A stretch of DNA of 64,000 nt from Eudorina sp. 2006-703-Eu-15 (lineage: Eukaryota > Chlorophyta > Chlorophyceae > Chlamydomonadales > Volvocaceae), in assembly GCA_003117195.1 (NCBI GenBank), contig BDSI01000003.1:124001-188000 (forward strand), given 5' to 3'. Shown here in pieces: positions 36,601-48,282 of the stretch. The notes under the pieces were generated by a model. The model had not been told where the DNA came from and made no database searches. It worked only from the letters and a program-made list of their open reading frames with translations. Numbering within the stretch: position 1 is the stretch's first letter; every line of letters starts with the position of its first letter. The position numbers and the translations under genes were made by a program.

Positions 36601-38251
36601 CATTCCTTGGTTTCTGCGTGCAGCAGCAGGCCTTGCTTGCTTATCAATTGCACTTCAAGTAATATATATAGTCGTTTTTATTGGTGATAATGGTTATAGT
36701 AGTAATCGTTACAAGGCGGATCCGAGTCCCGACCGCGTGTTGGCCCGGTGAGGTGGGTGCAGCCAGCGGGCAGCTCTAGGGCCCATTCAAGGGCTGTACA
36801 AAGAGAGGCCCCCGAGAAAGACCGCCCCAGCTGGATTACCGCATCTGGGGCGGTCTGCTGGGGTAGCTGGTTGGCGTCGGGCTTTTGTCGCCTGTTTTGT
36901 TCGTACGGGCCATATGTTGCCGTGAGGCTCACATGGCAACGTTGGCGCGGCTCGGAGGGAGGTTTGGCCGTTGACCGTTGCCGTTGGACATAATCATCAC
37001 TGCGGTGCGTGGGTATGCCGTACCCTATCGTGCGCGGTGTGTGCGTACGGTTCCTTGTACATCGGATCCCCCGGTTGTCGTACACATCGACCATGCGACG
37101 TGCCTCGTTACGCGAACGGACCGACGTCAACTCCCGAACACGTACCGCCGAAGATGACGGCTCTCTAATGTCCTAATCAAGATTTTTATCTGTTGTTGTT
37201 GTAGTTGTTGTTAGGACGCTTCATCTGCTTGGCCGGCTGACCAGCGGGTGCGGCGCAGCAGACCTCCGTCCACCCCGGACCCGTCCGAGGGCCGCATCCG
37301 AGGGCTGGCGGGCGGCGAACGGTAGTCCTGACATACCCGGCTGCGTGGTGACTGACTCGCTGACCCGGCGCTAACATGCACTGACAGGGCGTGGACGGAC
37401 TGCCCGTTGTGGACGGACTGCTGATTGGTGGGTGGTCAGGTTGGCTCCCCGCGGTTGACACACGTGTTGGACCTTTCTATAGGGTGTTGCGTTGATCATG
37501 ATGTCATGGTGTCGGATTCGATCGACGGGCAGGATTGCGGGTGGTGCCTGGCCAGCCCCGTGCTGGGCTTGAGTTGGGAGCCTGATCTCTGATGGGAACC
37601 CCAGACTACCCGGGTGTGCTGCAGTCTGCTGCTGCTGCTGCTACTGGCGTCTTCCTATCTGTCTCTGGGCGACACCGGTGCGGTGCTTGTGCCCGCCGGC
37701 ACCGGCGGATGTTCCCTGACGTGGTGGACCCCTAACGACTGGGGTCCAGATCGCAGCACCGGAACCGATGTACGGTATGTGCACGGCAGCTGTACGACAG
37801 CTGACACAGTATGTGCGGCTTCACCAGGTGGCAAGGGACTGTGTGTATGTGCGTGTGGTGGTGCCGGCTGCGAACTGAGCAGCCAACGCCGAGACGGGGT
37901 CGGTATCTTGCGGGCGAATGCGGACACGCGTTGATCGCAAGCAGCTGTGTGCTTCGGCAAGGCTGCGGCCCTGCGGCGGGAGCAGCAAGGATCGTGCGCA
38001 CGTTGTCGCGCGCCTGCGGGCACAGCGCAGGCCGAGGCCTGTAAGCGTGGAAAGAAAGGGTGTTGTGGACATGAGGCCTCCCGGCCCTCCTGCAGACGGG
38101 CCGCGTCCGGGATCGGACCGCACACCCGGATGGGGCGGCGCTGTGTTCAGCGCCGCCCCACAGCCACCACAGACCTCCTCCGCGTACTGGCAGCAGCGCC
38201 GGCGGGAGGTGCACCCCAGCTCATGGGGGGTATCCACATGGCCCTTCCAGA

Positions 38252-38368
38252 TGTCCCACTCACACACCACACCACACCACACCACACCACACCACACCAC
38301 ACCACACCACACCACACCACGCCACGCCACACCACACCACACCACGCCACGCCACGCCACGCCACACC
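38252..38368 (+). repeat. (CCACA)n/(CCACG)n pentanucleotide array
   Basis: More than 20 pentamers, mostly CCACA with CCACG variants at the right side, downstream of MRPS18. Confidence 0.9.
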
Positions 38369-38498
38369 ATGCCCCGAACGTTCCTCAGCGACCACATCCC
38401 CAGGCCCACATTCACAGACACACACGGGTTGTGTGTTCGGGTGTTTTCGGGCGGGTTTATCGCTCAACACACACGGCCTGGTCCTTCCCCCGGGCTCC

Positions 38499-39117
38499 TC
38501 AGGCCCCCAAGTCCGCCAGCTCACTAACCCGCGGACCGCCAGCGCCCCTGCGCACCCCACCCCCACCCCCACCCGCCACCGACACCACCGCCCCCGCTGT
38601 CCCCGCCACGGAGCCGGCGCCGTCGCCCCCGGAGCCCAGGACGACGACCGCCCGCGGCACGCCGCCGCCACCAATGCTCGCCGCCGCCGCCGCCGCCCTT
38701 CGCTGCGCCTCCAGCAGCTCCTGCTCCCTCAGGCGGGACAGGTGCAGCTTGTCCAGCCGCGCCTCACCCGCCATAAGCCCCATGTGACGCGCCAGCTTGA
38801 TCTGCCGGGAGACGTACCTGGTACCCAGAGGGACAGGGGGGGGGGTCAGCGGTCGGGGCCGGGCGGGGACAGGTGGAGCCGGGCGGGGACAGGTGCGGCG
38901 GGATGGGTAAGGTGGGGTAAGGCGGGGCGGGACAGGCGGGGGAAGGTCGCGACGGGGAAAGAAACGGTTGATCTCCCGGGCGAGGCGCGTGGACCTAGAA
39001 ATCGACCTGGCTCGGAGCAGGTGGGCCAGGTGACGTGTTCACCGAATGGAGGAGTCCCGCCTGTGCTGTGATGCCCATCCTCCGGTATGTCAGCCCGGGG
39101 TACACACCGAACCGGTG

Positions 39118-39168
<51 letters not shown>

Positions 39169-40890
39169 GGCGGTACGCGGACCCGGTGATGAGGCAGGGC
39201 GCACCCGTGCGTACGACGTGTTGATGACATGATCAGATGTAAACACGACCCGGGGCCCCGAAACCACACAGCAACCCGCAAGACCCGCCATCCAGTCCCC
39301 CGGGGGTCCAGCTTACTTGTGGACGTGCACCGGCAGGCGGGTCTGGCGCCGCGACAGCAGGCGGCCCCCGGGCGTCAGAAACCACCGGGACAGGAACGCC
39401 ACGTTCTTGTAGTCCGCCTTCTGTGGAGCGGGATTCGGGTGGGCCCGCAGGAAGGAGGGATCCGCGGAGGGAGCCGAGGGTGAAAAAGAAACAGCCAAGA
39501 CACACCCGGGGGTCGGAAGGCCCCTGGTGGGACACGGATAACCCGCCGGGTCGCGCCGACACCGGCAGCAGGGCAGGGCACGCGAGGAAGACTCTGCGGA
39601 CCTGAACCCGTGAGCCATGTCCCTGACCCGGCTGCGACTCCCCGTCCAGCATTCCGCCCCAGTGCAACCGCCAACAGCGCAACATCTAACGTTCGACCAA
39701 CAATTCCCCCGCTCCTGCACCTGCGCATGTGCCCGACCCGACAGGCGAAACGGCGCCAGCACGGCCCCAGCACGGTCCCGCCTGCGAACGCACCACCACC
39801 GGCCGCCCCGCCTCCGCCCCCAGCCCCGCCCCCACCTCCAGCCTCACCTCCAGCACCTCAGCTGCGCCAGGCCTGCGCACCGCGCCGTCGTTGGCTCGGG
39901 TCCGGCCCGTCGCGCGCGCGGCGAAGGGGTTCAGGTCCTGCGGCTCGTAGGTCTCCCCGGGCATGAACCGCCGCCTGGGGTTGACCCGCGGGTGCTGCGC
40001 CGCCAACATGCTCGCCAGTCCCGCAGCGCTGCTGCCCCCGACCTCCTCCGCGGGCACAACACCGCCCAGGGCAGCGTACCCGAATTTGGCGTGCAGCAGC
40101 CGCTGCTGCGGAGGCGTCGGGGATGGCTCCTGCTGCTGAGGCTGGGCGGAAGCTTCCTTGTCCCCTCCCGCGGACGAGGACGACAGCGACTCGTCGGGTC
40201 CTGCTGGCGTCTGGGCCTGCTCGTGCTGGAGACCCTGCAGCAACTGCGCCTGGAGGTGCTGCTCCGAAGCCGGATGCGGAGCGGCGGCGGCGTCAGCTGC
40301 TGAGGCAGGTGCTGCGGTCTCCGTGGCGGGGCTTGTTGGGGCGGTAGTAGTGCTGGCTGCTGGCGGGGTGGATGTAGCTGCCTGGAGGTCCTCCTTCACA
40401 TCCGCCAGCCGGCCCACCTGACCTTGAGAGATGCGCCAGCTGGAGACTGCGAGAGCGAGTAGGGGGATGGGATAGGCGGGGGAACAGCGGCGCATGGGGA
40501 GGTGCGCGGGACGAGGATGGGGAGTGCCATCACATGGGCGGTGAAGCCCTGTGTGAGACATATTGAACTGGGCGAGTGAGGGGATGTCCCACCTGCTAGG
40601 AGGTCCCGGAGGCGAGAGCCCAAGGTCGGACGGGACGGCGGTGCGTCGGGTTGCGACGCCGGGGGATCCTTTTGCTGATCATTTGATGTTGGTGCTGATG
40701 ACATGGTGCGTGCCCCAAGCGACCCCATCAGGTGGCGACTTCCGTCCCGTGATGCTTGTGCCAAGCCATCGTGATGGGCGAGGCACGCACGCCAGGACGA
40801 TGACGCAAGTTCAGCAGTTGAGAGCTGATGTGGACCCGAGTTTGCAAGCGCCCGCAGGGCGCAAGTAAGCCTTGCAAGCTGCGGCTGCAT
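38499..40890 (-). CDS. MRPS18: mitochondrial ribosomal protein bS18, 420 aa
   Basis: Small-subunit ribosomal protein binding 16S-type rRNA. Minus-strand exons in order: 40890-40593, 40422-39881, 39420-39317, 38817-38499 (TGA). Phases 1, 0, 2 fit and total 1,263 nt. The conserved bS18 core spans exons 3-4 (about residues 281-345): KADYKNVAFLSR, TPGGRLLSRRQT, then YVSRQIKLARHMGLM, matching the family's DYK...L..F....GKIL.RR.TG...K.QR.L...IK.AR...L. The first 60 residues are rich in Arg, Ser and Ala with few acids, like a mitochondrial presequence. Plastid S18 is usually plastid-encoded in green algae, so the mitochondrion is the likely destination. At 420 aa it is far longer than bacterial S18 (about 75 aa); the extra is low-complexity Ala/Gln/Pro before the core and Ala/Gly after it. 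Confidence 0.88.
39119..39166 (+). repeat. (CA)n microsatellite in MRPS18 intron 3
   Basis: About 23 CA units in the intron between exons 39420-39317 and 38817-38499. Confidence 0.9.
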
Positions 40891-41261
40891 GACTATTGTC
40901 ACCCTGTCAAGTTTAGAAACTAAAGATCAAGAGTTAAGACGCTTCAGCTCACAACACGCGATGGCCCAGCGATTGACCAGCGATGGCCCAAACATCAGCC
41001 CTGACGACGTTTAGCCTACGTCACATACTGGTGTCGTCCGAATAAACATTGTAAAATATGCTGCTACCCATTCTTCTATTACGTGACGTCTGATATGCTC
41101 AGGATGCATGCCATTTTGCGCAACTTTGTCGGACATGGTTCCAGCGCATGTGCACATCAATGCGGGTTAACTGCTGGACGGTTCTCATACGCACATTATA
41201 TATAAGAACAGTTGATGACAATAAAGGTTCTGTTCCCGCTGTTTATTAGTTGGTTTTGGTC
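40891..41261. promoter_or_regulatory. divergent promoter region of MRPS18 and LDAH
   Basis: Only 371 bp separate the two start codons, so both promoters and 5' leaders lie here. A TATATATAAG box at 41197-41206 lies about 60 bp before the LDAH ATG. AT-rich stretches (41040-41060) and ACGTGACGTC at about 41081-41090 (a CRE/G-box-like core) are also seen. No clear TATA box was found on the MRPS18 side. Confidence 0.6.
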
Positions 41262-44200
41262 ATGACGTCGGGGACAGCTGCGCCCATCTGGCAACGCTTC
41301 TGCCTCGTGGGAGGAATCACAACTGAGCTTCTGGGCATCAATGCGACATCAGGTGAGCCGGCGGACGCGACGTCGCCCGCTCGGAGACCGCGCCTGAACA
41401 AATCGCTCAATGCCAGTCGCGCCGTAGAGGATATAGCGCCCTGCAGCAAGCTATCTGCGCGGCAAGCATGCTTCGTGAGGCATTACGTGTGGCGAAGGGA
41501 ACTGCGCTTGCAAGCCCCGTGCGCGCGTGGCCAGCTGTCACTTTCCTCCTGACGAGCTCTCGAACATTCCCAATGCGCTTCACGAACACTTTATTCAAAC
41601 CGTTTCGCAACCAAGGCTTCACCTCGGCCGTTACAACGCCTGGCCATGAGCGTTTCGACTTCCTCAGCACGCCGTCTGCCCTTGGCCCACGCGACTAGGG
41701 AAGCGCCTCCCACCCCGCCGTCCCGGTCCACTCTTTCCCCTCGTCAGCCTCCCCCCGGCTCCAGGTGGTGGTGTTCCCCGGCAACCCCGGCAGCGCCGTG
41801 TACTTCAAGCCCTTCATGCGGGCCGTGTACCAGCGGCTGCGCGGCCAGGCGGACGTGCTGGCTGTGACGCACGCCGGTCACGACCCGGAGACCGACCACG
41901 GCGGCCGGGTAGGTCGGGTCCACGGGGTGGGGTCCAAGACGGTCCAGGGAGGTCCAGGGTGTAAAAATGAAAGACGCACAGACCCAGGCCAGAAGATCTG
42001 GTACGGAGACACGACCCGGGGTCATCCCCATATGTGCACATTGTCGCGTGTACTCGCGCAAACGCATGTACTCTTCGACACATGTTCACATACATGCACA
42101 CACAAACGTAAGTACTTTGGTCCTTGGTTTGGATCGGGCGGGTCTCTTCTCTAAACACACAGACGCGCGCGCGCGCCTCCATGCCGTATGTCATTTGGGC
42201 CGGCACCTGCCTAACCCCTGGACTGACCATACGAGGAGTCTGTCGGCGGCACCACTCGCTCCCCTCCACCCGCGGCCGGCCCCCCACCCGCTCCAAACCC
42301 CCCGCCCCACCCGCTCCAAACCCCCCCACCTGCTCCACCTGCCCCCCCACCCGCTCCACCCCACCCCCCACCCGCTCCAAACCCCCCACCCGCTCCAAAC
42401 CCCCCCCGCCCTCCTCCCCCCTCCCCTCCCGCCATCGCAGCTATGGGACCTGTCCCAGCAGATCGCCCACAAGGTGGCCTTCCTGAGGGAGCACGTGCTG
42501 CTGCCCGGGAGGCCCCCGGCGGTGCTGGTGGGGCACTCCATCGGGGCGGCCATGGCCATCAAGGTGGGGGGAGGGCGGGGGGGAGGGGCGGGGGAGGGCA
42601 TACGCCGTGCTGGGGTCGCTGTCTACCTGTCTTGGCTGGTGACAGAGGGGCCGGTCTTGTTGTCCTGGGTGGGACGGGGTGCGGGGTGCGGGGTCCGGTT
42701 TGCCAATGGGCCGGCCAGTGGTAGGTAGATGAGGAGCTGCTCCCCCGTCGCCCAGACTGACTGACTAACCGACTGACTGACTGAACCGACCGGCCGCCCA
42801 CCCGCCCTCAGGCCGTCGCGGAGCTCGAGGGGCTGCGGACTCCCCGCGGGACACCCACCCGGGCGCAGGAGGAGCAGGAGCAGCAACAGCAGAAGAAGAA
42901 GGAGCAGGCGGAGCAGCAGCAGCCGGCGCCTCAGGTCGCCAAGGTAACGGACTACGCGTGAGGGACTGCGGGTGTGGGTGTTCAGCGCGCGGGCCAACCC
43001 GAGCCCACCCGGGGGTTGGTGTATTTGGATGTGAGGGTGCGGCGGGGGCGGCAGGCGGAACATGGGGTGGGCAACTGCGGGCAGCTCGGACTGTGAACAT
43101 GGAATGCACTTGCAAACTGGATGTCGTCTTGTCCTCGTGCTTGCTGACCAGTCCAGTCCAGTCCAGTCCAGTCCCGGATGTCGGGATGTGACACTCCCGC
43201 ACCTCAGGCCTCCGGCCCGCTACCCGCCCCCCGCCCCCCCGCCCCGCGCCGCCCTGTCCTGACCCCCGCTGGGCGACTGCGGCCGCAGCTGGTGGCGGTG
43301 TTCCCCTTCTTTGAGACCAACTTCGGGGGCAGCTGGCGGCAGCGGCGGCTGCGCGACCTGGCCCCCTGGTACGACTGGCTGGGCTGGGTGGGCGCCACTG
43401 TCACATCGCTGCCGGGGGCGCTGCGGCGGGCCTTCGTCCGCCTGAACGCATGTGGGTGCGGGGGGAAGGGGAGGGAGAGGAGGGCCGGGAAGGGGAGGGG
43501 ATGGCAGGGCGGGGATGGGGAGGGGAGGGGAGGGGAGGGGAGGGGAGGGGAGGGGAGGGGAGGGGAGGGGAGGGGAGGGGAGGACGGGAAGCAGAGGGCA
43601 GGGGAAGAAGGGAAGCAGAGGGCAGGGGAGGCGAGCAGCGATGGGATGGGGAGGGCAGCCGAGGGAAGGGGAGGGGAGGGGTAAGGCGCAAATCAAGTCC
43701 AGAACGAACCCGGGTGCACCCAGAACGCGAGGGGGAGGGAGTGGATGGGGAGGGAAGGGGACTGCGCCCTGCGAGGGGCTCTGGGCGCGGTAATGATGAC
43801 GATGAGGGCAGGCAGCAGGTCAGGTCTCCTTCGTCCTGTGCCTCGAGCTGCGCCTCGACGGGCTGTGGACCCGGGTGCGCGCCGCGTGCGGCCCTGCGGC
43901 GCTGTGGCGGTCTCCTCGGAGGCCCCACCTGTGCTCACCCCCGCGTGCCTCCTCCGCGGGGGTCGCCCTGAGGCAGCCGCACAGTGAGGCCCCCACTAGA
44001 CACCTTTCATCACCCACCGGGCCATCCGTGTGGCCTGCCCCCGCCCCCGCCCCCGTGTGGCCTTATGTTACTCGCCGCCCGCTTATGCCACCTCCCCCTT
44101 ATGTTGCAGCCATGGACCCTGAGGCGGTGGACCTGACCTGTCGCCTGCTGTCCCGCCACACGGTGCGCAACGCCTTCTTCCTGGCCTCCCACGAGTTCAA

Positions 44201-45978
44201 GGTGGGGCGGGGCGGGGGTGGGGGCGGGGCGGGGGTGGGGGCGGGGCGGGGGGCCACCTGCCCGAGTGGGGCGAGGTGGGGTGGGAGGGCAGAGGGAGGG
44301 AGGGAGGGCAGAGGGGAGGAGAGGGGGAGGAGGAGGGGAGCAGCCCGTTCTGACACCCGGTCTTGCGTTGTGCAGTATCTTCACAAACGGGGGAGGGGAG
44401 GGGAGGGGAGCGAATGAGCGCACCGCCAGAACTGGTTCTGGATCTGGATCTGGATCGAGGTGATTGCACTTCCACTTTACCTTCAACTTGGCGATCCTGC
44501 AATCTCTTGTGGCGTGTTTCCGCGTATCTCCCCCCCCCCCGCCTTCAATCACACGGCTCTGCCCGCCGGCTCTGTAGTTCATTCTCGCCTCCGTCGTACC
44601 AAGCAGCAAACAAACACCCGGATCATCCTTTGGCGCCGTGTCTGGGTCGTTTTCTTTATCACCATCGTCGCCGCCTGCGGCGGTTGCGGGCCCCGCTGTG
44701 CCCCCCTGTATGCCCTGTGGCCCCCCCTTCAACCCCCGTCCCCCGCCCTCCCCGGATCGCAGGACCTGTCGAAGCCCTGGGACTGGGACCTGATGGCGGT
44801 GTACGGCAGCCGGCTGCACGTGATGGGGTGCGAGGCGGACACGTGGATGTCCCGCGAGCAGTACGACGACATGTGCGCCCGGGTGCCGGGGCTGCAGGTG
44901 AGAGGGGGGAGTCGAGGGAACTGTCCCCGGGGGGGGGGGGGCGGGAGTCCGCACGGGCGCTATTACGCCATCCTGCCCCGCACCGCCGTGCCTTGGGGGC
45001 CGTGGCTGCGGCATCGACCCATGGGGGTGTCCGCAGTGAAGCTCGGCGGCTATCTGAGAAAGGATGCGCAGCCTCCTTGGAGGTTCTCCGCGTCGGGGCG
45101 ATCTTCCCAACCGCCCTCTGGCCCCCGCTGCCGCCCCCGCGCGCTCCCTGACCCGGCCGTTCCGTTGCTCTCCATGGCTATGCTCCGCGCGTGTTGTCCC
45201 TCCCGCTCCTCACCCCGCCCTCCTGACGATCAAGACACCCAAACCCCTCCCTCCCTCCCTCCCCCCGCAGGCCACTTGGCACCCCGACCTGCGTCACGCC
45301 TTCTGCACCTCGCAGCGACAGAGCGCTGCCGTCGCGGACGTCGTGGCCGCAGTGGCAGGCTCCATCCCCGACCTGGATCTCGACCTGGATGTGGATCTGG
45401 ATGTGGATCTGGATCTGGCGTGCGCACAGTCCGACGGCGACACCGCCCCGTCGGTGAGCCGCGTCGGCAGTTCCGAAACCGCCAGCAGCAGCATCCCCAC
45501 CCCGGCCGCTGCGGGCGGCCTCGCCGACGGCGCCACGTCGGAGACCGACGGCACCACCGTCTCCGAAACCGATACCCGGGTTGGTAACGGCCGTACGGAG
45601 CGGGAGGAGGAGATACCCCACACCCGTCATCACAACAAACTTAACCACCAAGGTAACCACCACCAACCGTACGATGATCAGCTGGTGCCGTGCGGTCAGA
45701 CCAGCCAGCAGCGGAGGCAGCTGTATGGCGATGACGTGGTCGCGGGACATCATCGACCTGCCGCTGCGGCGGCGGCGGTTGCGGCGGCGGTTGCGGCTGG
45801 CGCGGCGGCGGCGCCAGCCGGTGACGTCGAGGGCGACGTCGACGACGCGGCTGACCAGTCCAGCGCTGACGGCGCCGCTGCGCTGTACGGCAAGTCCGGC
45901 GTATGCCCGCCCGCATGTGCCGCGGCTGGCACGGCCGCAGCAGTGCGGGCGACCAGCGGCAGCAGCAGTACGGCATAA
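41262..45978 (+). CDS. LDAH: lipid-droplet-associated hydrolase family protein, 534 aa
   Basis: Alpha/beta-hydrolase of the LDAH (DUF2305) family, a serine (ester) hydrolase of lipid droplets. Exons 41262-41352, 41748-41908, 42441-42563, 42812-42943, 43289-43451, 44110-44201, 44763-44897, 45271-45978; phases all fit (1,605 nt). Core motifs: VVVFPGNPGSAVYF (oxyanion region), THAGHD, QQIAHKVAFL, LVGHSIGAAMA with nucleophile Ser117, GCEADTWM (Asp280) and HPDLRHAFC (His308). A 44-aa Gln/Lys/Glu-rich insert (exon 4) interrupts the core after the nucleophile. The last exon adds about 220 residues of Asp-Leu repeats and Ala/Thr-rich sequence with no homology I recognise. The usual family length is about 300-330 aa. 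Divergently transcribed from MRPS18. Confidence 0.87.
42280..42430 (+). repeat. degenerate C-rich tandem repeat at LDAH intron 2 acceptor
   Basis: Units of the CACCCGCTCCAAACCCCC type repeat irregularly up to the acceptor at 42440, forming an unusually long pyrimidine-rich tract. Confidence 0.75.
43508..43583 (+). repeat. (GGGGA)n in LDAH intron 5
   Basis: About 14 GGGGA units inside a wider purine-rich intron (43452-44109). Strong potential for G-quadruplex formation. Confidence 0.85.
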
Positions 45979-48282
45979 GAACGCAGCTTTGGCCACTGCT
46001 GGTGATGCTGATGCTGCTTGCTGGACAAGTGTGCGACCACCGATCGCGGGGGCGTGGGGGGCAGCGAATGCGGCCGGGGGCCGCTGGGATGCCGTCAGGA
46101 CGTCACAGGTGCGGAGGAGGGTCAGGATGCCGTCCCACGTGAAACCCCTCCCCCCGGGTGCGCGTCTCTCCGGGGTGGGGGGTTGGGGGGGTATAGGAAA
46201 TTGGTAGATTGGGGGGTTGAGGGGGGGGTTCTGCGTGACATCATCGGCCAAGGGACGGTTCACGGCAGCAGCAGCAGCAGCAGGCTCAGCAGCGGCACCC
46301 AGCCACCACCGACGCCGGCCGCCCTTCAGCAGCACCCACCCGCCTCATCCGGCGGCGGCCCCTGGCCGGAGCCCTGAAGCCGGTGCGGGGGAGGGGGGGT
46401 GGGGTTAGGTGGTGTCTTCTTTCGCGTGTCAGACGGAGGGGCCGGCAGGCGGCCCGTGTGGCAGTAGCCCTTCCCACCAACGTGCGGTTGGGCGAGTGCG
46501 ATTGGGTGCAGGCGCGTGTGGACAACGGCAACCCATTTCGTGATTTGGTTTTCTTTCGGTTTCGCTGTCTTTGGTGGACATGAAGGGATGGACGGGCGAC
46601 GGGGACAGAGCGGCGCGGGGCGGGGGCCCGCGCGGGAAAGCGCGGGGGCTGAGCGGAGCTACCCGAGACCGAGACCCATTGGTTTCATGAGCTTCCGTGA
46701 CAATGTACCACATGTAGCGATGTTGGGTGGACGGGCCAGGCAAGTCGCACACGGCCACGTTTCTGGCTTTTTTTCTACATCTTGACCGACTGACGTCATC
46801 GTGCCTCTTGACTCACGCCCACTTCTGCTTGGGGGGGTTATGCTCGTCAGCGGGGGCGGGGGGATTGGGGACCGCTTCCGAGGACTGGCAGGTTTCGCTT
46901 TGGCGGATACAGCATGAGGGTTGGACACCGTTGGGTTTGGACTATGAACAGCAATAGAAAGGAATAGTTGGGGGTTAGTTGACGATTGGCGGTCGAGAGC
47001 CCGCCGGATGGGCTGGTGTGCACATATGGTCGGGTCGCGATTGTGTTTGGCGGGAAACCGCCCTACCGAGCGAATTGTGTGTGATGAGGGGGTGATCACC
47101 GCTGTACAGTGATTCCGGCTTAACGGATGCGGCACAAACGGTTACTGTGGGCTCCAGATCTCAAGGGTCTTTACAGAGAGATGAGAGAGTTGCGAAAGAG
47201 CACGGGCATAAAAAATGTTCTATGTACCTGAGAGCACGTATACGGCATGATGACGTGCGGTCCCCTTAAAGTCGGTCCGAGGTTGGCGCATTGCTGCCCG
47301 GGGGGAGGGCGGAGAGGATCGCGCTCGTCACGTCGAGCGGAAGAGTTCTGACGTACCGTACTGTCGCACGATCGTTGGTGGTTTACACCGGCGGGTTGTG
47401 GTGCTAGAGGGCTGTCCGAGGCCGCGGCTGGGCGCTTAGTTGCAACCCCAGGAGAGAGAAGGATGTGGCCGCGCGGATACCTATTTTGCTGCCATAATAG
47501 ATGTAATCCCTTGTCCGGTTGAGGGCAGCCACAGCCTCGCGAGTACGGCTGCAAGGTCCACCGAGGGAAGCAGAGGGGGCAGAGGTAGGGACTCCGCGGT
47601 GTGTGCGTTGTTAGGAGAGTGATGGGGAAGAGATGAGAAAGAGGAATCGCGGAGGGGTCCTGGCCGCGGCAGCGTTCGGGTGCGTTGCGCTGAGGAAACG
47701 CCAAGAGAGCGTGGAGGTGAACGGGCGCCGCACTGGTTCCCTAAGGGGTCAGGGACCTCCCGCCGCACTGGAGGAGGAAGCGGGGAAGGAGGTCCAGGAG
47801 GGGGTCTGGTGGTGGATTGGGCTTCGGTGCGTTGCAGGTATGTGATGGCGGTCCAGGTTGGTTACGCTAGAGTGCCGTACATGTGCCCTGCCTGGTGAGA
47901 TTGCCTTGTAGGGACTGTAGGGGCCTTGCGTCGCAGTGAGCATTCTGCTGTTGGGCGAGCTGGCGAGGCAGATGCGATAGTGCTCGTCCGTGTCGGTTTG
48001 AAGTGGTACGGCAGAAGCGTTATCTGGTATGCATCGGTTTGAACAACATGAAAAAAGGTATACTAATTTTCCCTACAAAGGCCTCTTGCTTCAGTGAAAC
48101 GAGGCAGTTTGCGGACAACCGTTTCATGACTGTCCGGGAGATAGTTTGCTTCACTTTAAAAGAAGATATACAGCTTGACAATAAATTGCGCCAGGCGAGC
48201 ACTTTCTCTTACACAACACAGCAGTTCGTTCCGTTAGCACCGTTACGCGCGCCACCCGCTGTTTTCTCATTGCCCAACGACG
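45979..48282. other. intergenic region between LDAH and YAE1
   Basis: No gene supported. Poly-G/TTGGGGG stretches near 46180-46235, then ordinary mixed sequence. The block GGGTATAGGAAATTGGTA near 46190 recurs near 63587. The last 280 bp before the YAE1 ATG are AT-richer and probably hold its promoter and leader. Confidence 0.45.

Larger units (their letters stand above)
35842..38498. other. intergenic region with dispersed repeat and microsatellites
   Basis: No gene supported. A frame at 37614-37934 starts with a hydrophobic Leu run encoded by CTG repeats and could be an isolated secretory exon, but no partner exons were found. Contains the second member of the dispersed repeat, a (GGTC)n run near 36430-36450 and the CCACA array. 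Confidence 0.4.

Noticed and set aside
37614..37934. Frame starting with a Leu run, resembling a secreted protein exon
   Set aside because: The Leu run comes from a CTG repeat, there is no ATG in frame, and no neighbouring exon or homology was found.
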